Numbered from the stretch's first letter, positions 1 through 10,721 are shown. The stretch: DNA of 64,000 bases from JAKVAV01 sp047632755 (GCA_047632755.1 JBLIDT010000003.1:124001-188000), one strand, 5' to 3'. A program made the numbers and translations. Notes: generated by a model not told the origin, from the sequence alone.

Positions 1-1
1 C

Positions 2-3000
2 GTGCTAAAGCTCGATGCAAACGGAAATGCCCTTTGGGCCAGAACGGGCGGCAGCTCTGGTGGTTCGGATAGAGCAAATGCAGTGGCCATAGACGGATCG
101 GGAAATGTAATCATCACAGGACAGTTTTCAGGAACCGCTAGTTTCGGAGCACTGATCCTAGATGCTACCGACGGCACCAATGACGCTTTTATCGTTAAGT
201 ACGATAGCAATGGAAATGAGCAGTGGGCAAAGCAAGGCACAGGTGAAGCTCTGGATCGTGGTTTGGGTATTACTACTGATAACACAGGCGCCGTATATAC
301 TACGGGACAATTTAGCGGTAACGTGAGCTTTGACAATGCCTACACCAATACCATTCAAAATGCCATCTTCCTCATCAAGTATTCTGCCTCGGGAAATGAA
401 GAGTGGTTTCGATGGGGTGGAGGTAGCGAGGAAAGCATTGCCTATGACATCGCCTCGGATGGGAATTCCGTATTCCTTACAGGAGATTATGGCACAACGC
501 TAAACTTTTTTGGAACAGGATCAACGGTTACGCTGAATTCAGGATTCACTAATTCTGTCTTCTTGCTAAGCTTCTCAGCCAACGGAAACTTCTCGTGGGG
601 AGAATCTGCTGGAAGCGACAGCAATGTTTCCTCTCGTGGTATTGACTTCTCTTCTGGCAATATTGCCATTGCTGGATGGTTCGAATGTACTTTCGACTCT
701 TACAGCGATGAATATGGTGAAGCCGCCTTTAATTCTCTTGGTTCAATAGATGCTTTTGCCGCCATGTATTCTTCGGCGGGGTCATTTCAGTGGGCACGAA
801 ACTTTGGAGCTAGTTCTAATGAGCAGTGCAATTCGATCACCATCCTACCCGATGGATTTGTCGTATTGGCTGGAACAAACGCCGATGCAGGTTTGATCGT
901 TCCCGTTACCAATGCTCCCGTCAATGGAATGTCAGATCTGATTCCAAATGAAAATACGGGATTGAACTACTGTGGTGATTCAAACTATGGAAATTATCGA
1001 TCCTTGGCAGGTTCAGGAGGTTCGGATGGTTTTGTGCTCAAAGCCATTGATCCTTCTAGAAGTCCAATGGATTTTTATCAAAGATCTGGAGGAGGCTGTG
1101 ATTTAACCATTCCCGACGCCTGCATCGACCTAAATTCTTCGCCTTCCCTTCCTGACCCTTGCCCTGAGAGTCTAATAGGATGTTCGCCATACGCCATCAC
1201 TGCATCAAACTATACCTTGGCAGGAATTGGTTTCGCTGAAAACTTCCAATGGACTTTTTCAGGATCAACAGGGGTAGTCTCTTTAGTAACCTCTGCGGCT
1301 AACGAGAGTGTAACGATAACGTCGCAAGACGGTTGCTACTCTGCGTCTGATGATATCGAAGTGAATATCTACCCCGAACCTGTAGTCCCTTTGATCACCG
1401 ATAGTGAAGGGGTTAACAGTTCTGCTTTTACACCAAACCCTATTTTCATATGCCCTGGAGAAACCGTTGATATTACTGCTGAATTTCCTAACGACTATAC
1501 CTTTCAATGGTCGGGCGGGCAGTTTGGGGGGAATCCCGTTTTCACAGAGAGTATTTCCGTCACAGAAGAAGGGACATACTTTATTGTCGTCACGACTACT
1601 GATGGATGCATCAACTCCAATGCTGTGAGCGTTATTTTCTTTAACATACCTGTAGATGCTCCTCCTTTGATTTCCTTCCCCACATCTAGCGATTCTATTC
1701 AAGTATGTGAAGGAAGTTCTTTCAGTATAGAGCTTCTGAATGAGCTCACTTTAGATCCATATCCAATAGCCCAATATAATTTAGATTGGGCCATAACTCC
1801 AGGTAGTATAATTGGATCGTCAGGCAATGTATCAGTTGTACCCGAGGGCTCAGGGTGGTATGTGGTGACAGTAGAACTTACTTCGCAAAAGAATCCTTGT
1901 ACCGATGAAATACTCACGCAGTTTGATTCAGATTCAATCTATGTTGAAATTGTTCCGGTGCCCGAAGCTTCGATAGAGATGATTGGACCAGAATTTAACT
2001 GTCCAGGGGATACCTTGGTTTTCTTCTTGGATTTTGAAGGAGAACTTTCATTTGACTTTGAAGTAATCGAGGATTTTGGAGATAGCATTTATGTTTCAGG
2101 CACAGGGTTCTACCAAGCTACTGTCACTTCGACCAATGAATTTGGCTGTTCTGCAACTGCAAGTGATTTCATATTGGTTCAAGAAGTCCAAACCCCTGAA
2201 ATCTTTACGGACCCCGTCGAAGCAGTAGTTTGCCCGGGAGATAGCGTGCAGATCTTAACGTTTAGCCCCGGGACAATTACTTGGCAAGGACCATCGGGAA
2301 ACTTCGAAGGTGAATCAGAAATATATGTGCAAGAACCTGGGCTCTATTTTGCCGAAGTAGAGTTTTACGAAGGTTGCGCCTTAGTATCCAATACCATCGA
2401 GGTAATTGAGTTCACTACTCCCTTTTTGGATGGATCCAATGCAGTACTTTGTCCGGGAGGAGAAGTTGAAATAGGTATCGTAAGCTCCTCCTTGGATGCC
2501 ATCGAATGGCAGGCTCCTTTGATGGGAAGTGATACCGTGCAAACAGTCACAGAACCAGGTATTTATTCCGTGATCGTAACAGGTTGTGGTGCCGATATTG
2601 AACTTTTCATAGAGGTAGAACTATCTGAATACTCCGTTGATATTGAAGTTATCGATCCCGAACCGACATGCCAAGGAGATAGCATTCTGATTGCCGCAAC
2701 ACCTGGTTTAGAAGAATATCAATGGAGCCCTAATGGTAGTGAAGTGGAGGAGTGGTTTACCGAATCGGGAACAGTCTTCGTAGTAGGAATTGATGAGTAC
2801 GGGTGCGAGTTGATTTCAAATCAAGTTGAAATAAACTTCGAGAATGTTCCACCGCCACCTGTATTCGAATTCGATCCTGTATGCGAAGGGGAACCTTTCA
2901 TCTTTGAAGTGATTTCTGATTTAGGAATCAACTTTTTGGAAGGAGTCGATGGGGAGATCATATCCAATGAAGGCACGGTTTTCATCTCAGAATTCTTAAG

Positions 3001-3820
3001 TGATACCACCTTTTACGTTTACCTTAATACTGAAATTTGCGATGGACCAATCGATTCAATAACGGTTGGGCCAAAACCTTTTCCCGATGTGCCAATCATA
3101 GCAACAGATGCGCCCGTCTGCACAGGAGAGAGCCTTTCTCTGGAGGTGCTCAATTCGGCCGCTGGTGCAAACTACATTTGGCTTACGCCAACGGGTGAGG
3201 TTTTAAACGGCGATTTGGTTTCCTATGGAATTTCTGCACTAGATCAAGAAGGAGAGTACTTGGCTTATGCCAATCTGGAAGACTGCTTGAGCGATACGGT
3301 TGGTATTGAAGTGAGCCTTTTCCAGACAAGGTTGGTTGACCTTCCACCTGATACGGCACTCTGCTATCGCCCCGATTTCATCGTGGCTCCTGACACCTTG
3401 TTTGAGTCATACCAATGGTCTGATGGCAGTACTGATTCTATTTTCAATCCTGAACTCGAATCATCATTGACCGTTAGTTTGGCTGCAACCGACTTTAATG
3501 GATGTCGATCATTTGACATCATGATCATCGAATTTGCCGATTGTACTATCCAAATCCCGAACGTGTTTACACCAAATGGAGATGGGATAAACGACGAATG
3601 GATCATCGGACTGGACCGTCCATTGTTCTTTGAAGTCGTGATTTACAATCGTTGGGGATTGATCGTATACGAGAGTAAGGACTTTTCTACTTTTTGGGAT
3701 GGAACGAATTACAAATCAGGTGAACTCTGTTCTGAGGGTGTCTATTTCTACCTAATTTCTCTTAGTAATTTTGAAGGAACCTTGATTACAGAAGCGGGAG
3801 ACATCACTTTAATTCGATAA
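2..3820 (+). CDS. Giant secreted T9SS type B (CHU_C) protein, 5' end outside window
   Basis: The reading frame is open at the left edge, so only the last 1272 residues or so are visible and the true start lies upstream. The first ~350 residues hold SBBP-like beta-propeller repeats (pattern NGN..W, then ITGQFSG or similar). Residues ~380-1170 are a run of Ig-like modules, each opening with a CxG motif and holding a WS or W.G core and a GxY..V strand. The last ~90 residues are a gliding-motility-associated C-terminal domain, starting at VFTPNGDGINDEW and containing IYNRWG. Such proteins are exported by the type IX secretion system and are usually surface adhesins or matrix proteins. The ligand cannot be told from sequence. 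Confidence 0.88.
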   Translation: MLKLDANGNALWARTGGSSGGSDRANAVAIDGSGNVIITGQFSGTASFGALILDATDGTNDAFIVKYDSNGNEQWAKQGTGEALDRGLGITTDNTGAVYTTGQFSGNVSFDNAYTNTIQNAIFLIKYSASGNEEWFRWGGGSEESIAYDIASDGNSVFLTGDYGTTLNFFGTGSTVTLNSGFTNSVFLLSFSANGNFSWGESAGSDSNVSSRGIDFSSGNIAIAGWFECTFDSYSDEYGEAAFNSLGSIDAFAAMYSSAGSFQWARNFGASSNEQCNSITILPDGFVVLAGTNADAGLIVPVTNAPVNGMSDLIPNENTGLNYCGDSNYGNYRSLAGSGGSDGFVLKAIDPSRSPMDFYQRSGGGCDLTIPDACIDLNSSPSLPDPCPESLIGCSPYAITASNYTLAGIGFAENFQWTFSGSTGVVSLVTSAANESVTITSQDGCYSASDDIEVNIYPEPVVPLITDSEGVNSSAFTPNPIFICPGETVDITAEFPNDYTFQWSGGQFGGNPVFTESISVTEEGTYFIVVTTTDGCINSNAVSVIFFNIPVDAPPLISFPTSSDSIQVCEGSSFSIELLNELTLDPYPIAQYNLDWAITPGSIIGSSGNVSVVPEGSGWYVVTVELTSQKNPCTDEILTQFDSDSIYVEIVPVPEASIEMIGPEFNCPGDTLVFFLDFEGELSFDFEVIEDFGDSIYVSGTGFYQATVTSTNEFGCSATASDFILVQEVQTPEIFTDPVEAVVCPGDSVQILTFSPGTITWQGPSGNFEGESEIYVQEPGLYFAEVEFYEGCALVSNTIEVIEFTTPFLDGSNAVLCPGGEVEIGIVSSSLDAIEWQAPLMGSDTVQTVTEPGIYSVIVTGCGADIELFIEVELSEYSVDIEVIDPEPTCQGDSILIAATPGLEEYQWSPNGSEVEEWFTESGTVFVVGIDEYGCELISNQVEINFENVPPPPVFEFDPVCEGEPFIFEVISDLGINFLEGVDGEIISNEGTVFISEFLSDTTFYVYLNTEICDGPIDSITVGPKPFPDVPIIATDAPVCTGESLSLEVLNSAAGANYIWLTPTGEVLNGDLVSYGISALDQEGEYLAYANLEDCLSDTVGIEVSLFQTRLVDLPPDTALCYRPDFIVAPDTLFESYQWSDGSTDSIFNPELESSLTVSLAATDFNGCRSFDIMIIEFADCTIQIPNVFTPNGDGINDEWIIGLDRPLFFEVVIYNRWGLIVYESKDFSTFWDGTNYKSGELCSEGVYFYLISLSNFEGTLITEAGDITLIR

Positions 3821-4059
3821 AACCACATTATTCTTGCTGTAGAAGATTCACAAAAGAACAAGTCAACACACTGTCCCTTTGCCAGCGCAAGTATCCTTTC
3901 CGATTTTGATCAATCTGGTAAGATCGACAACTATCCAAGATTGCTATAAAGTAAACAATACCATAGGACTGGCCGTTGTACAATTAGTCTCTTTTTGCTA
4001 AAACATTCATTAATTTCCGAGAAGCTAAAAGATAAATTTCCTAATCGAAAAACACATTT

Positions 4060-5187
4060 ATGAAGCACTCTACTCAAAAAAGTATTTTTCATCTATCTGG
4101 CAGAAAACTCTCACTTGGATTACTATTGTTCCTTTTTATTAGTTCGTGCCAAAAGAATGAGACCGTGTCCGAGCCTGAAAAACAGGAATCAGATTCAAAT
4201 TTCAAACTAGGTTCTCCAAAGTCTATCCCGAACGTTCCTTTTCCAGAGGGCACTAGATTTTTCTCCGATGTTTCATATGGTCCTGGAGCAGAACATAAAC
4301 TAGACGTGTTTTTACCTCCACTTTCAAGAATTCCTGCTGGAATGGTTATTCACTATCACGGTGGAGTCTTTATCGGTGGAGACAAAACCGAAATTTATGA
4401 TAGCTATGGAGAAATATTATACATAGACTCTTTGCTGAGAAATAACATTGCCTTTGCCACTGTCAATTATGAGTTGATTAACCCCTTAAGTTCAGATGAC
4501 ACAGGAGTTTTTCAATGCTTCGAATCAGGAAAAAGAGCGATCCAGGCCATTAAGTTTAACAGTGGGATTTTGAATATCGATTCCGATAAGGTTATTTTGG
4601 ATGGCTCGTCTGCAGGTGCTGGAATAGCCTTGTGGTTAGCACTGTCAGATGATATGGCGAATCCTCAGTCGTCTGGTCTCAGTTCGATATCTACTCGAGT
4701 AAAGGCAGTCGTTGTTCGTAAACCTCAAGCGACTTACAACTTCTTTTTGTGGAAACAAAAAGTATTTCAAAATGAGAGTTTAAATCTGCCTACTTATGAA
4801 AATTTTAATCTAGACTCAATTCTTGAGGATGTATTTATTTTGCAAGGGATAGGCAAATTTCTTGGGATTCAAGATCTAAGTGATTTTGGAAATATTAATG
4901 CCTATCAATTGCTTAGCCAAGTGGATTTGTTGGATAAAATAGATTCAGCAGACCCTCCGATTTATATCTACAATGAAGAGGAACTAGAAGAGCCTGTAAT
5001 AAATCAGATGACTGGCATACTTACACCACAAGTTACACATCATCCATACCACTCTGCGGCATTGACGAAAATGTGTCTTGACGAAGGTTTGGAAATCGAG
5101 TCCCAAATTTTTTCTCTTTCAAATGATTATCCGGAATATTCTAGTGAAATTAGTATCATTAACTGGGTTATTGAGCACATGGAATAA
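4060..5187 (+). CDS. Lipoprotein alpha/beta-hydrolase (HSL/carboxylesterase type)
   Basis: A 375-residue protein with a lipoprotein signal peptide: a hydrophobic stretch at residues 17-29 followed by the lipobox Cys30 in ISSCQK, so it is probably anchored in a membrane. The fold is recognisable from the HGG oxyanion-hole motif (residues 100-102, HYHGGVFIGG) and the nucleophile elbow GSSAG (Ser184), as in hormone-sensitive-lipase-like esterases. A candidate catalytic His lies near the C-terminus in HHPYHSAAL; the acid residue is not obvious. The substrate is unknown. It stands alone, with 240 bp before it and no partner on the same strand, so context gives no hint. Confidence 0.75.
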   Translation: MKHSTQKSIFHLSGRKLSLGLLLFLFISSCQKNETVSEPEKQESDSNFKLGSPKSIPNVPFPEGTRFFSDVSYGPGAEHKLDVFLPPLSRIPAGMVIHYHGGVFIGGDKTEIYDSYGEILYIDSLLRNNIAFATVNYELINPLSSDDTGVFQCFESGKRAIQAIKFNSGILNIDSDKVILDGSSAGAGIALWLALSDDMANPQSSGLSSISTRVKAVVVRKPQATYNFFLWKQKVFQNESLNLPTYENFNLDSILEDVFILQGIGKFLGIQDLSDFGNINAYQLLSQVDLLDKIDSADPPIYIYNEEELEEPVINQMTGILTPQVTHHPYHSAALTKMCLDEGLEIESQIFSLSNDYPEYSSEISIINWVIEHME

Positions 5188-5333
5188 CAAAGCTCTTTAC
5201 GATATCCAGACTTTCTACTACTTCATTTGATGCAGATTGACGTGCATTTGAATATGTTTATAATCGCACTTACTATCCAATGATCGGCGATCGCCAGATA
5301 GGTCTAACAATTATTCATGATTAAGATTAAAGA

Positions 5334-5510
5334 TTAGATGTCATGATCAATTTCTTCACTGCTTTCGATCAAAACAACGTAAGTTCCTGGAGATAGCTCA
5401 TCAATCACAAAGTCACTTTTCGAACCTTTCCAATGTTTTACTTCCATTCCCAGATAGTAGTGGATGGTGACCCGATTGATAGCTAGGTCATTTAATGTTT
5501 TTCCGTTCAG
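5334..5510 (-). pseudogene. Remnant of a T9SS C-terminal sorting domain
   Basis: Directly behind the TGA stop of the helicase gene, and in the same frame, there is a 58-codon open stretch that ends at TAA (5334-5336). Its translation looks like the end of a type A T9SS sorting domain: a strand with VTIHYYLGMEV, then DFVIDELSPGTYVVLIES. It lacks a plausible start codon and the usual YPNP opening. It therefore reads as the tail of a lost secreted-protein gene, not as part of the cytoplasmic helicase. The reading is direct; the pseudogene interpretation is inference. Confidence 0.5.
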
Positions 5511-7739
5511 TCATTCTTCCGAACTCTCCACTTGCAATGAGTTCACGACCATCCTGATATGGTGGTACTCGTACTCTCCATCCAAGGCTCGATGCACCGC
5601 CGATGTGCCACCCGCGCCGAATTCTATCAGAGCTTCTCGAATTTTAGCAATATCCTCTGTACCCATGTATTTGTCCAGTTTGAGCACACCATCTTTTATC
5701 CCGTTGGCAATATGACTCCAGATAGTAGACTCAGCCAATGATCGCTTAATAGCAATTTGCTGGGGGTTCAAACCATCCTTGAGCATTCTGTACGTTTCTT
5801 GGAATGTCGCCCCTTTTTTGGCTGCCTTCTTCTTCGCATTTCGCGAGGTATCCTTGATCGGGTTGTCCGCCAATTCTCCTTTTACCTTTTCTAAGATTTT
5901 CTCTCTTCGCGCTTTTTTCAGGGCATCATACTTCACCATGTCCAAAGACATTTCATTCTGTAGAATTCCCTCTGCGATTGGCTGAGCCAGCCAAAGCTTG
6001 GTGATTTGATTCATCAAGGTATGATCAATCTCTTCGGCCAATCGGAGGTAGGTGACCGTTTTGGAGAGATTCCGAACAAACTCTATGTGTTTGAGGAGAT
6101 TCTCCAGTTGGTCGAATAGTTTGTTGCGGTAGTACTTCGTGCCTTTCTCTATTCGATCAAGGAGAATGTCGTTGTCGCCAGCAGTGACCAGTTGATGCAA
6201 CTGACGTCGAAATTTTAAGGTGTTCTCCTTTTCCGCCTCAACCGCTCTTTTGATGTTGACCAGTGTGCTGTTCATCTCGGGATCAGAAAACCTAGCCTTT
6301 TCACCTGCTTTGTTCAAAGTATAGTCTATCCTTTTGGGAATCTCGTCAAAGTCGAAGGTGGCATCCAAGTTTTCGATGAGATAGACTTGACGTCCACGTT
6401 CCAGTATTTCTTGTGGTGGGGCTTGAGCTTCCTTTCGTTCGGAGAACCGCGTGACTTGATGATCTCCCGAAATCGCTCCCGTGTGGATTTTTGTTCTTAG
6501 GAATAATCCCTCCAAACTTCGGAGTCGAGACAAGGCCACGTAGACTTGACCTGGCGCAAATGCGCGCCCTACATCGATTACAGCTTGATCGAATGTCAGT
6601 CCTTGACTTTTATGTACAGTAACGGCCCAAGCGTATTTTAATGGGAAATGTGAAAAGCTCCCCAAGACCTCTTCTTGCAATTCGTTGTCAGAATTGACGG
6701 TGAACTTTGAATTGGTCCAGCCCATTCGCTCCACTTTTATCTCGCGGTCTTCATCGTCGAGATCTACTTTGATCGAGTCCTTTTTTAATTCCGTGACAGT
6801 CGCTAGCTTCCCGTTGTAGAAGAGATTATCGACATTATCGTTTTTGATAAACATAACCCGTGCACCCACTTTCAATTCCATCTTTTCGGAAATAGGATAT
6901 AGCTTTTCGGGAAAATCCTTGTCAATCTCGGCCTCGTAAAAAAAAGATTTCTCCTTCAAGGATTCGAGTTCGACCATATTGATCTGGTCTGCTTGCGCAT
7001 TGTGCGTGCAAAGCGTGATGGCTTTCTCTGGTGGTGTCTTTCCGTAATGCTGATTCAGCGCTGCAATATCTGCCTCGGTGCTTTTATTCGTTCTAAGCCT
7101 ATTGAGGATCTCTATGAAAGAATCGTCTTCTTGACGGTAAACTTTGTCCAGTTCGAGGTAAACGAAGCCCATTTTTTTCAAAGCGATTGATTCGAAAAAA
7201 TGGATGGAATCGTAAAACGGTTTTAAAACTCTCCATTCGTGATCGCGAACGATTGGCGGAAGCTGAAACAAATCTCCGATTAGCAAAAGCTGAACTCCAC
7301 CAAATGCCTTTCTATAATTGCCTCTAGCCGCCCGAAGACGGTAATCCAGCGCATCGAGTATATCGGCACGCAGCATACTCACCTCATCGATTACCAAAAG
7401 GTCGATCTCTCTCAGCACCTTCTTCCGATCTGAGTTGAGCGGGTTTTTTCGAGCGAGAATGGAGCTGTTGAAGAATGCTCCCCAATCGGCTTCTGCATTC
7501 TCATCGGGAACGTAGGAGCCAAAGGGCAACAGAAACTGTGAATGGATGGTTACACCCCCAGCATTGAGCGCAGCAATGCCTGTAGGGGCAACCACGATAA
7601 ACTTCTTGTGGGTCTTTTCGCGCAGACTTTTGAGAAAAGTCGTTTTACCTGTTCCCGCTTTTCCCGTAAGGAAAACGTGCTGGGAGGTGGAGTTGATAAA
7701 ATCAGCTGCTAGCGTTGCAATGTCGTCAGTTGTGCTCAT
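5511..7739 (-). CDS. PIF1-like AAA/superfamily 1 helicase with C-terminal helix-turn-helix
   Basis: A 742-residue cytoplasmic DNA helicase of the PIF1/RecD-like group. Walker A is GKAGTGKT (residues 26-33), Walker B is LLVIDEVSM near residue 115, and the C-terminal SF1 motif VTVHKSQGLTFDQAV is followed by YVALSRL. The last ~150 residues are charged and contain a helix-turn-helix-like segment (LNPQQIAIKRSLAESTIW), a layout common in Bacteroidota members of this family. I chose the ATG at 7739 (MSTTDD...) over an in-frame ATG at 7790, because the longer form adds 17 non-conserved residues and overlaps the divergent gene. A role in DNA replication or repair is inferred from the family. Confidence 0.85.
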   Translation of the reverse strand: MSTTDDIATLAADFINSTSQHVFLTGKAGTGKTTFLKSLREKTHKKFIVVAPTGIAALNAGGVTIHSQFLLPFGSYVPDENAEADWGAFFNSSILARKNPLNSDRKKVLREIDLLVIDEVSMLRADILDALDYRLRAARGNYRKAFGGVQLLLIGDLFQLPPIVRDHEWRVLKPFYDSIHFFESIALKKMGFVYLELDKVYRQEDDSFIEILNRLRTNKSTEADIAALNQHYGKTPPEKAITLCTHNAQADQINMVELESLKEKSFFYEAEIDKDFPEKLYPISEKMELKVGARVMFIKNDNVDNLFYNGKLATVTELKKDSIKVDLDDEDREIKVERMGWTNSKFTVNSDNELQEEVLGSFSHFPLKYAWAVTVHKSQGLTFDQAVIDVGRAFAPGQVYVALSRLRSLEGLFLRTKIHTGAISGDHQVTRFSERKEAQAPPQEILERGRQVYLIENLDATFDFDEIPKRIDYTLNKAGEKARFSDPEMNSTLVNIKRAVEAEKENTLKFRRQLHQLVTAGDNDILLDRIEKGTKYYRNKLFDQLENLLKHIEFVRNLSKTVTYLRLAEEIDHTLMNQITKLWLAQPIAEGILQNEMSLDMVKYDALKKARREKILEKVKGELADNPIKDTSRNAKKKAAKKGATFQETYRMLKDGLNPQQIAIKRSLAESTIWSHIANGIKDGVLKLDKYMGTEDIAKIREALIEFGAGGTSAVHRALDGEYEYHHIRMVVNSLQVESSEE

Positions 7740-7770
7740 AGCTTCAAAAGATGAAGAAAAATAATCATTT

Positions 7771-8409
7771 TTGGCGTTGGTTATGTTCACGAAGAACCGA
7801 ATTATATTTTTTGTCTATTTCGCTCAGCTCGGATTTCTTTTAGGAAATCGACCGCTGACTTATCTAATGATAGCTTATCTCACCACTGAATTCGCTGCGA
7901 TCATACTGGTTTTCACCTATTACAAAATAAGACAAGACGGGAATTTCATCACGCATATACTGAATATTCCAGGCGGGGCACTTTTTGTTTTTTTGTTTTG
8001 TGTTATCGCTTTTCAGCTGGGAGTTACGATCGAAGAAATTCCAAACCTTCGTCAAAGCCCAGAAAGTAGTATAAATCCGCTTGAACCTTTTTATTCCAAT
8101 ATTATTCCAATCTCATTCTCATTTTTTGGAGTCATAGCAGCGCTTTTGGCAGAAGTACATCAAATGAAGAAGATAAAACGGGTTGATTTTTTGGAAAGAG
8201 AATTTATCGTTCAAACCTTAACCGTGGTTGGAGTAATAGCTGTAGGATTATTTACTGCATTTCTTCACGAGGTCGATATCCGTATTCCTATCATCGCTAT
8301 GGGAATAGCTAGATTGGGGTTGGAAGCTTATTCAGCGAAGAAGCATCTCGCTTTGAAACGAGTTATCTCCAAAAAAATAAATGAAGCGAAAGATCGATAT
8401 GGAGTTTAA
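7771..8409 (+). CDS. Hypothetical multi-pass membrane protein
   Basis: About 210 residues with several hydrophobic segments (roughly residues 7-24, 30-50, 65-85, 110-128, 148-165), so an integral membrane protein with a short basic C-terminal tail. I do not recognise a family motif. The start may be the ATG at 7783 (MFTKNR) instead of 7771. It is divergent from the helicase gene with only about 30 bp between the likely starts, so the two promoters must overlap or lie inside the genes. Confidence 0.6.
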   Translation: MALVMFTKNRIIFFVYFAQLGFLLGNRPLTYLMIAYLTTEFAAIILVFTYYKIRQDGNFITHILNIPGGALFVFLFCVIAFQLGVTIEEIPNLRQSPESSINPLEPFYSNIIPISFSFFGVIAALLAEVHQMKKIKRVDFLEREFIVQTLTVVGVIAVGLFTAFLHEVDIRIPIIAMGIARLGLEAYSAKKHLALKRVISKKINEAKDRYGV

Positions 8410-8565
8410 TATGTTCTTGACAAACTTCCGTCTAAGCCAGTTCTCTATACCCTACCTATACCCACTTCCCAATGCCATTATGGTAGGTTCATACAACAAA
8501 TAAGTAGATTCAGTAACTCTCTCTTTTGTTGGCCAGTAGTTCGCAGCATATTCGCATCAGAATTA

Positions 8566-10701
8566 ATGCCAACGACCATGCGACTGCTTTCAATCTTATT
8601 CGTTTTACTCGCTCTCCCAACTTGGGCTCAGATTCAAGTTTCGGGAACCGCACTCGACTCCAAAGGCGAAAGCATTCCCGGTGTGAATGTCTGGATCAAA
8701 GAATCGTTTGATGGTGCTTCAACCAATGCAGAAGGACAATTCTCATTCGAAACTGAAGCTGCCGACACCTTGGTTCTCATCCTTTCTTCAGTTGGTTTTC
8801 ACCAAACCGAAACAGTTCTCAAAGAGACCACTCAATTGACTATTACTCTTAAAACTTTAATAAACGAACTCAATGCCGTCTCGATAACGGCTGGAACAAT
8901 CGAAGTCAATGAAAAGGCCACATCGGTAGTCATGAAGCCTTTGGATATCCTCACTACCGCAGGGGCATTGGGAGACATCACAGGAGCACTATCCACGTTG
9001 CCGGGAACGGCTACTGTAGGGAATGACGGTCGACTTTTCGTAAGGGGAGGAGATGCTTCAGAAACGGCCATTTTCTTCGACGGACTTCGGGTGGGAAGTG
9101 CATATGGATCGACCACGGGAAACGTGCCTACCAGAAATCGCTTTAGCCCCGTGCTTTTTAAAGGAACTTTCTTCAGCACTGGTGGTTACTCTGCCGAATT
9201 TGGAGATGCGCTTTCTTCGGTATTGGCGCTTGAGACAGTCGATCGACCCGTGAGAAACCAAAGCGACTTCTCCTTCATGAGTGTCGGAGCGACTGCTTCA
9301 TCGACTTTTGTGGGAGAGAAGCAATCGGTTACGGCTCAAGGTGGCTACACCAACTTAGCTCCATACCAAAACGTGGTAGAACAGAACTTCGACTGGGAAA
9401 AAGCTCCTGAAAACATCGATGGTCAAATAATCTACCGCCACGATCTCGGAAAAGACGGAATCATCAAAGGGTTTGTGATGGGCTCCAAAAGTGAAATGGC
9501 TCTTTACCAACCACAAATTGGCTCAGAAGACAGAGGAAGTAGATTGGGCATCGAAAACACCTTTGGTTTTGGAAATGCCACTTACAAGATGCCGCTCAAT
9601 CAGAAATGGCTTCTGGAAGGAGGAACTTCTCTGAGCGTCAACAAGGACCGTTACGAATTGGACACCGCTACTTTTGACATTGACAATAACCTCTTTCACA
9701 TAAAGCAACAGGCAACGCACTACATCACTGAATCATTCAAAGTGAAAATGGGAGCAGAGGTTTTCTTTCTCGAATATACCGAGACCACCGTAGATCTCAA
9801 GGCCGAAAGAGGATTCGAAGAAGCGCGCTCATCTGTATGGACAGAAGCGGAATGGTACGTAAACGCTCATTGGACGATAAGAGGTGGGCTTCGCGGAGCA
9901 CATTTCAGCGAAAGCGATGCCAACTGGATAGAACCCAGATTGGCAGCAGCCTACCAACCTTACGAAAATGGAACGATCTCCATTGCCACTGGAAGATTTA
10001 GTCAGCCCCAAGCGAGCAGCAATCGTGTAATGGCGCCTGGTATTGACCCTTCAACAGCAGATCATTTTCAATTAAGCTTCCAGCATGCTAATCAAAAAAG
10101 AACCCTGAGAGCAGAAGCTTACTACAAGGTCTACAACGATTTCGCCACTCTCGAAGATGAGGGCATTCAGGCTGCAGGCGACGGATTTGCTAGAGGTTTT
10201 GATTTGTTTTATCGCGAGCGATCACTGATAAAGAATGCCGATTTCTGGTTGACCTACAGCTATGTGGATAGCAAAAGGCGCTTCAATTTATTCGAAACCC
10301 AAGTAAGACCCAGCTATGCCCCAAAGCACAACTTCAGCGCGGTGATGAAATACTGGATTAGCGACTTGAAATCACAAGTCGGTGGAACTTTCAGCTGGAA
10401 CAGCGGCCATCCCTACGACAGTCCGAACAGGGCAGGGGAGATGGAATCGCTTTCGCCTAACTACGCCTCACTCGCGCTAAACTGGAGCTACCTCTACCGA
10501 CCGAATCTAATCATTCACGCAGCTGTAAGCAATGCGGCGGGACGTGACAATGTCTTCGGCTATCGATATGCCAACGAGCCCGATTCAAACGGGTTTTACG
10601 AAAGCGAACCCATTCGCCAAGCCGCACCATTCTTTGCTTTCATCGGTGTGTTTTGGACTCTATCTTCAGATAAATCAGCAAATCAATTAAACAACTTATA
10701 A
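8566..10701 (+). CDS. TonB-dependent outer membrane receptor with carboxypeptidase-like N-terminal domain
   Basis: About 711 residues. A signal peptide (LLSILFVLLALPTWAQ) is followed by a CarboxypepD_reg-like beta-sandwich (residues ~25-105: ALDSKGESIPGVNVW) typical of Bacteroidota receptors. Next comes a plug domain (LSTLPGTATVGNDGRLFVRGG, ETAIFFDG) and a C-terminal beta-barrel rich in aromatic/alternating strands. Such proteins import siderophores, vitamins or oligomers with energy from TonB. The substrate is unknown and no SusD partner is present. The start could be the second ATG at 8578. The gene is followed after 20 bp by a small secreted-protein gene, so the two are probably co-transcribed. 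Confidence 0.88.
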   Translation: MPTTMRLLSILFVLLALPTWAQIQVSGTALDSKGESIPGVNVWIKESFDGASTNAEGQFSFETEAADTLVLILSSVGFHQTETVLKETTQLTITLKTLINELNAVSITAGTIEVNEKATSVVMKPLDILTTAGALGDITGALSTLPGTATVGNDGRLFVRGGDASETAIFFDGLRVGSAYGSTTGNVPTRNRFSPVLFKGTFFSTGGYSAEFGDALSSVLALETVDRPVRNQSDFSFMSVGATASSTFVGEKQSVTAQGGYTNLAPYQNVVEQNFDWEKAPENIDGQIIYRHDLGKDGIIKGFVMGSKSEMALYQPQIGSEDRGSRLGIENTFGFGNATYKMPLNQKWLLEGGTSLSVNKDRYELDTATFDIDNNLFHIKQQATHYITESFKVKMGAEVFFLEYTETTVDLKAERGFEEARSSVWTEAEWYVNAHWTIRGGLRGAHFSESDANWIEPRLAAAYQPYENGTISIATGRFSQPQASSNRVMAPGIDPSTADHFQLSFQHANQKRTLRAEAYYKVYNDFATLEDEGIQAAGDGFARGFDLFYRERSLIKNADFWLTYSYVDSKRRFNLFETQVRPSYAPKHNFSAVMKYWISDLKSQVGGTFSWNSGHPYDSPNRAGEMESLSPNYASLALNWSYLYRPNLIIHAAVSNAAGRDNVFGYRYANEPDSNGFYESEPIRQAAPFFAFIGVFWTLSSDKSANQLNNL

Positions 10702-10721
10702 ACTCTAAAAATCAAACAATT

